Part shown: piece after piece, positions 61,300-63,360 of the stretch
How the letters are laid out: every line of letters begins with the position of its first letter
Numbering within the stretch: position 1 is the stretch's first letter
DNA from: Pseudomonadota bacterium
GTDB lineage: Bacteria > Desulfobacterota > Desulfobacteria > Desulfobacterales > Desulfosarcinaceae
DNA: 63,360 nt
Assembly (NCBI GenBank): GCA_023435265.1
Contig: JAEYRZ010000168.1
Coordinates: forward strand, 1-63,360
Direction: 5' to 3'
The notes under the pieces: generated by a model
Told to the model about the DNA's origin: nothing
Database searches by the model: none
What the model saw: only the letters and a program-made list of their open reading frames with translations
Made by a program: the position numbers and the translations under genes

Positions 61300-61815
61300 A
61301 TGGAAACGAAGAATACCGAACATCCGCCCGGCATGAAGGCCGAGCCGCAAAAGGAACACAAGTGGCTTCAGAAGCTTGTCGGCGCGTGGACGTATGAAGG
61401 CGAGGCCGCCATGGAAGCGGGCAAGCCGGTTGAAAAATTCAAGGGCGTCGAAAGCGTGCGTTCGATCGGAGGCCTCTGGGTTGTCGCCGAGGGAAAGGGC
61501 GAGATGCCCGGCGGCGGCGAGGCCACCATGATCATGACCCTCGGCTTCGACGCGCAGAAGAAGCGGTTCGTGGGTACCTGGCTCGGCTCGATGATGACCC
61601 ATCTCTGGGTCTACGACGGTGAACTGGATGCGGCCGAAAAGGTGCTGACGCTTCATTCCGAAGGTCCCGATATGGCCGTCGAAGGAAAAATGCTGAACTA
61701 CCGGGATGTCATCGAATTCAAAAGCGACGATCAGCGCACGCTGAGTTCTTACATGCCAGGCCCCGATGGAACGTGGCAGAAGATCATGACGGCGAATTAT
61801 CGCCGCAAAAAATAG
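61300..61815 (+). CDS. DUF1579 family protein
   Basis: 171 residues, soluble. HKWLQKLVGAWTYEGEAAM near residue 21, SIGGLWVVAEGKGEMPGG near 59, and GFDAQKKRFVGTWLGSMMTHLWVYDGELD near 84 match DUF1579, a calycin-like beta barrel that may bind a small hydrophobic ligand. The end has TLSSYMPGPDGTWQKIMTANYRRK. GAAAGGAATAGCGTC precedes the ATG. It is divergent from the flavoprotein; no operon partner is evident. Confidence 0.85.
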   Translation: METKNTEHPPGMKAEPQKEHKWLQKLVGAWTYEGEAAMEAGKPVEKFKGVESVRSIGGLWVVAEGKGEMPGGGEATMIMTLGFDAQKKRFVGTWLGSMMTHLWVYDGELDAAEKVLTLHSEGPDMAVEGKMLNYRDVIEFKSDDQRTLSSYMPGPDGTWQKIMTANYRRKK

Positions 61816-61840
61816 CGGTGCGGCTGAAGCATCGCTCCTT

Positions 61841-63118
61841 CTATGGATTGCGCTTCAGCACCGCCGCAATTCCCTGGCCGCCGCCGCCGCAGATGGTCAA
61901 CAATCCATACTCGGCGGCGCGGCGGTTCATTTCATGCAGCAGCGTCGTCAGCCGCATGGCGCCGGTTGCGCCGATGGGGTGACCCAGGCTGATGCCCGAG
62001 CCGTTCACATTGAGCTTGTTTTCGGTTTCCTGCGCCGTGAGGCCCATCAGTTTGGCATCGGCCAGTACCTGGGCGGCGAACGCTTCCTGGATCTCGATCA
62101 AATCGATCTGCCCGATGCCGACGCCTGCCTGGCGCAAGGCCTTGTCGACGGCTGCCGGCACCGCAGGGTAGGTCAGCGTTGGGTCTGCAGCTGCCACGGC
62201 CGAGGCGGCGAGGATGGTTTGCGGTCTTCGGGCATTGCGTTCCAGTGTGCGTGCCAGGCGCGCTGAAACCAGCACCAGCGCTGCCGCGCCGTCGTTTTCG
62301 GTCGACGAATTGCCGGCCGTGCAGATGCCCTCGGGGTAGACCGGCTTGAGTCTGGCCAGCTTGGCCAGGGTGGTGTCGGCCCGGGGCGGTTCATCGCGAT
62401 CGATGGTCAGCGGCTCGCCCTTTGCGTCCTTGACGGTGACCGGCACGATTTCGTCCGCGAAGCGGCCGCCCGCGATCGCTTCGCAGGCCTTGCGGTGGCT
62501 GCGTTCGGCCCAGGCATCGGCAGCCTCGCGGGTGATCCCCTCCTCGCGCGCGGCCGCTTCGGCCCAGGTCATCATGGAGTTGAGTTCGCCGAAACGCTCG
62601 ATGGGCTGCGACATGACCCGGGCGCGCTGAATGCGGTCGAACAGCGGAATGCCCCACATATCGAGCGATCCGTGTCCGCGCGGCATAAACCCCCAGCGCG
62701 GATCGCGGCCGCCTCCGACGCCCCATTTCATGAATTCGCCCGGAATGTAAAACTCGGCGCGGCTCATGCTTTCGACTCCGCCGGCGACCACCACCTCCGC
62801 CTGGCCGCACATGATTTTCATGGCCGCGAAGCAGACGGCGTCGAGGCCCGAACAGCAGCGCCGGTCCAGGGTGATCCCGGGGATCTCAACCGGCCATCCG
62901 GCGGCCAGGAGCGCCATGCGGGCGATGTTGACCGACTCGCCGTTCTGGTAGGACTGGCCCATGATGACCTCGTCCACCTGCCCCGGTTCAAGCCCGGCCC
63001 GGCGTACGGCGGCCTCCAGCACGAGCGCGCCCAGCCGATAGGCCGGCACCTCTTTCAATCCCCCCAGATACTTGCCGATCGGCGTTCGCACGCCGCTGAC
63101 GATGACTGCGTTTTCCAT
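61841..63118 (-). CDS. Acetyl-CoA acetyltransferase (thiolase II type)
   Basis: 425 residues. Catalytic Cys lies in TLDRRCCSGLDAVCFAA near residue 87, the His in ISLGHPIGATGAMRL near 379 and the second Cys in LTICGGGGQGIAAVLKR at the C-terminus. The N-terminus MENAVIVSGVRTPIGKYLGGL is typical. It condenses two acetyl-CoA or cleaves 3-oxoacyl-CoA. The GGRDPRWGFMPRGHGSLDMWGIPLFDRIQRAR insert is longer than in the classical enzyme, pointing to a subfamily with a different acyl preference. Confidence 0.92.
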   Translation of the reverse strand: MENAVIVSGVRTPIGKYLGGLKEVPAYRLGALVLEAAVRRAGLEPGQVDEVIMGQSYQNGESVNIARMALLAAGWPVEIPGITLDRRCCSGLDAVCFAAMKIMCGQAEVVVAGGVESMSRAEFYIPGEFMKWGVGGGRDPRWGFMPRGHGSLDMWGIPLFDRIQRARVMSQPIERFGELNSMMTWAEAAAREEGITREAADAWAERSHRKACEAIAGGRFADEIVPVTVKDAKGEPLTIDRDEPPRADTTLAKLARLKPVYPEGICTAGNSSTENDGAAALVLVSARLARTLERNARRPQTILAASAVAAADPTLTYPAVPAAVDKALRQAGVGIGQIDLIEIQEAFAAQVLADAKLMGLTAQETENKLNVNGSGISLGHPIGATGAMRLTTLLHEMNRRAAEYGLLTICGGGGQGIAAVLKRNP

Positions 63119-63168
63119 ATTAAGGCTTCCTTGTGTTCAAGATTGATGGATTCCTAAAAAAGGAAGAT

Positions 63169-63246
63169 CAACCACAGAGTTCACAGAGGACACAGAGGTA
63201 ATTAGTTAAGATATATAATCTTTTTCTCTGTGCCCTCTGTGTAACT
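63169..63246. repeat. CACAGAG hairpin repeat, copy 2
   Basis: CACAGAGGACACAGAG (63182-63197) and CTCTGTGCCCTCTGTG (63226-63241) are inverted arms with one mismatch. A further ACCACAGAG lies to the left. The loop is AT-rich. The motif matches copy 1 at 21132-21178. It lies upstream of the thiolase gene; the remaining bases to 63360 show no gene. Confidence 0.72.
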
Positions 63247-63360
63247 AATGCCGAGTTTCTTGTTCTTTGACAAAGATTTTATCTTCATGCTGCCGATTTA
63301 ATTAAAGTTTCAGAGCTTGCATACAGGGCTGCAATTATCGCCGTTACAGCTTTATAACCT

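Noticed and set aside
63169..63246. CACAGAG tandem words as a CRISPR start
   Set aside because: The units are inverted and unevenly spaced, with no spacers of constant length and no cas genes.

Overview
The window is about 63 kb of GC-rich (roughly 60%) bacterial chromosome. Gene content points to a Desulfobacterota (sulfate-reducer type) organism. The clues are a thioredoxin-like selenoprotein with an in-frame UGA, a TauE/SafE exporter beside a cytidylate-kinase-like gene and universal stress proteins, an octaheme cytochrome c, many sensor proteins, NtrC-type regulation, an archaeal-type thymidylate synthase and a split RdgC pair. This assignment is inference from gene content; there is no rRNA in the window. 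I see no tRNA, rRNA, CRISPR array, transposase or phage gene.

Layout. 1-7 kb is informational: the 3' end of asnS, a thymidylate synthase, gyrB and dnaN as an operon without dnaA or recF beside it, then a two-gene RdgC-like pair. 7-18 kb holds an endonuclease Q / UvrD helicase fusion, a QueG-like Fe-S protein, a HEAT-repeat protein, an S51-peptidase-like protein fused to a cysteinyl-tRNA synthetase C-terminal domain, and a run of GNAT, MshA-like glycosyltransferase and PIG-L deacetylase genes. 18-31 kb holds a chemoreceptor with two periplasmic CZB-like modules, a thioesterase, a TetR regulator, and a complete peptide/nickel-type ABC transporter with three unusual small genes inside its operon. 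It ends with a phosphatase, an ECF-type ATPase and the selenoprotein on the other strand.

31-40 kb is a signalling block. A membrane histidine kinase and NtrC-type regulator converge on a Lon-type protease that carries a response-regulator receiver domain inserted between its helical region and its AAA+ module. The two receivers are very alike, which suggests one kinase may control both transcription and proteolysis. Next come a Usp/membrane protein, the TauE/SafE exporter, the cytidylate-kinase-like protein and tandem Usp proteins. 40-50 kb holds an alanine-type aminotransferase behind a leader with an intrinsic terminator, TerC, a KbaZ-like protein, another Usp, and an SsuABC-like transporter behind a BioB-like radical SAM gene. 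50-63 kb holds an eight-heme HAO-like cytochrome, a DUF4382 lipoprotein, the AlkA/Ogt alkylation-repair pair, a Cache chemoreceptor, a DUF2959 protein, a BBE-type flavoprotein, a DUF1579 protein and a thiolase.

Three kinds of palindromic intergenic repeat (CACAGAG hairpins, AACAGGCTGTT elements and one GCACCGTAAAAAGTCC element) are scattered between genes. The strongest leads are the Lon-receiver fusion with its adjacent two-component system, the UGA-containing thioredoxin-like gene, the EndoQ-UvrD fusion, and the MshA/MshB-like gene run.
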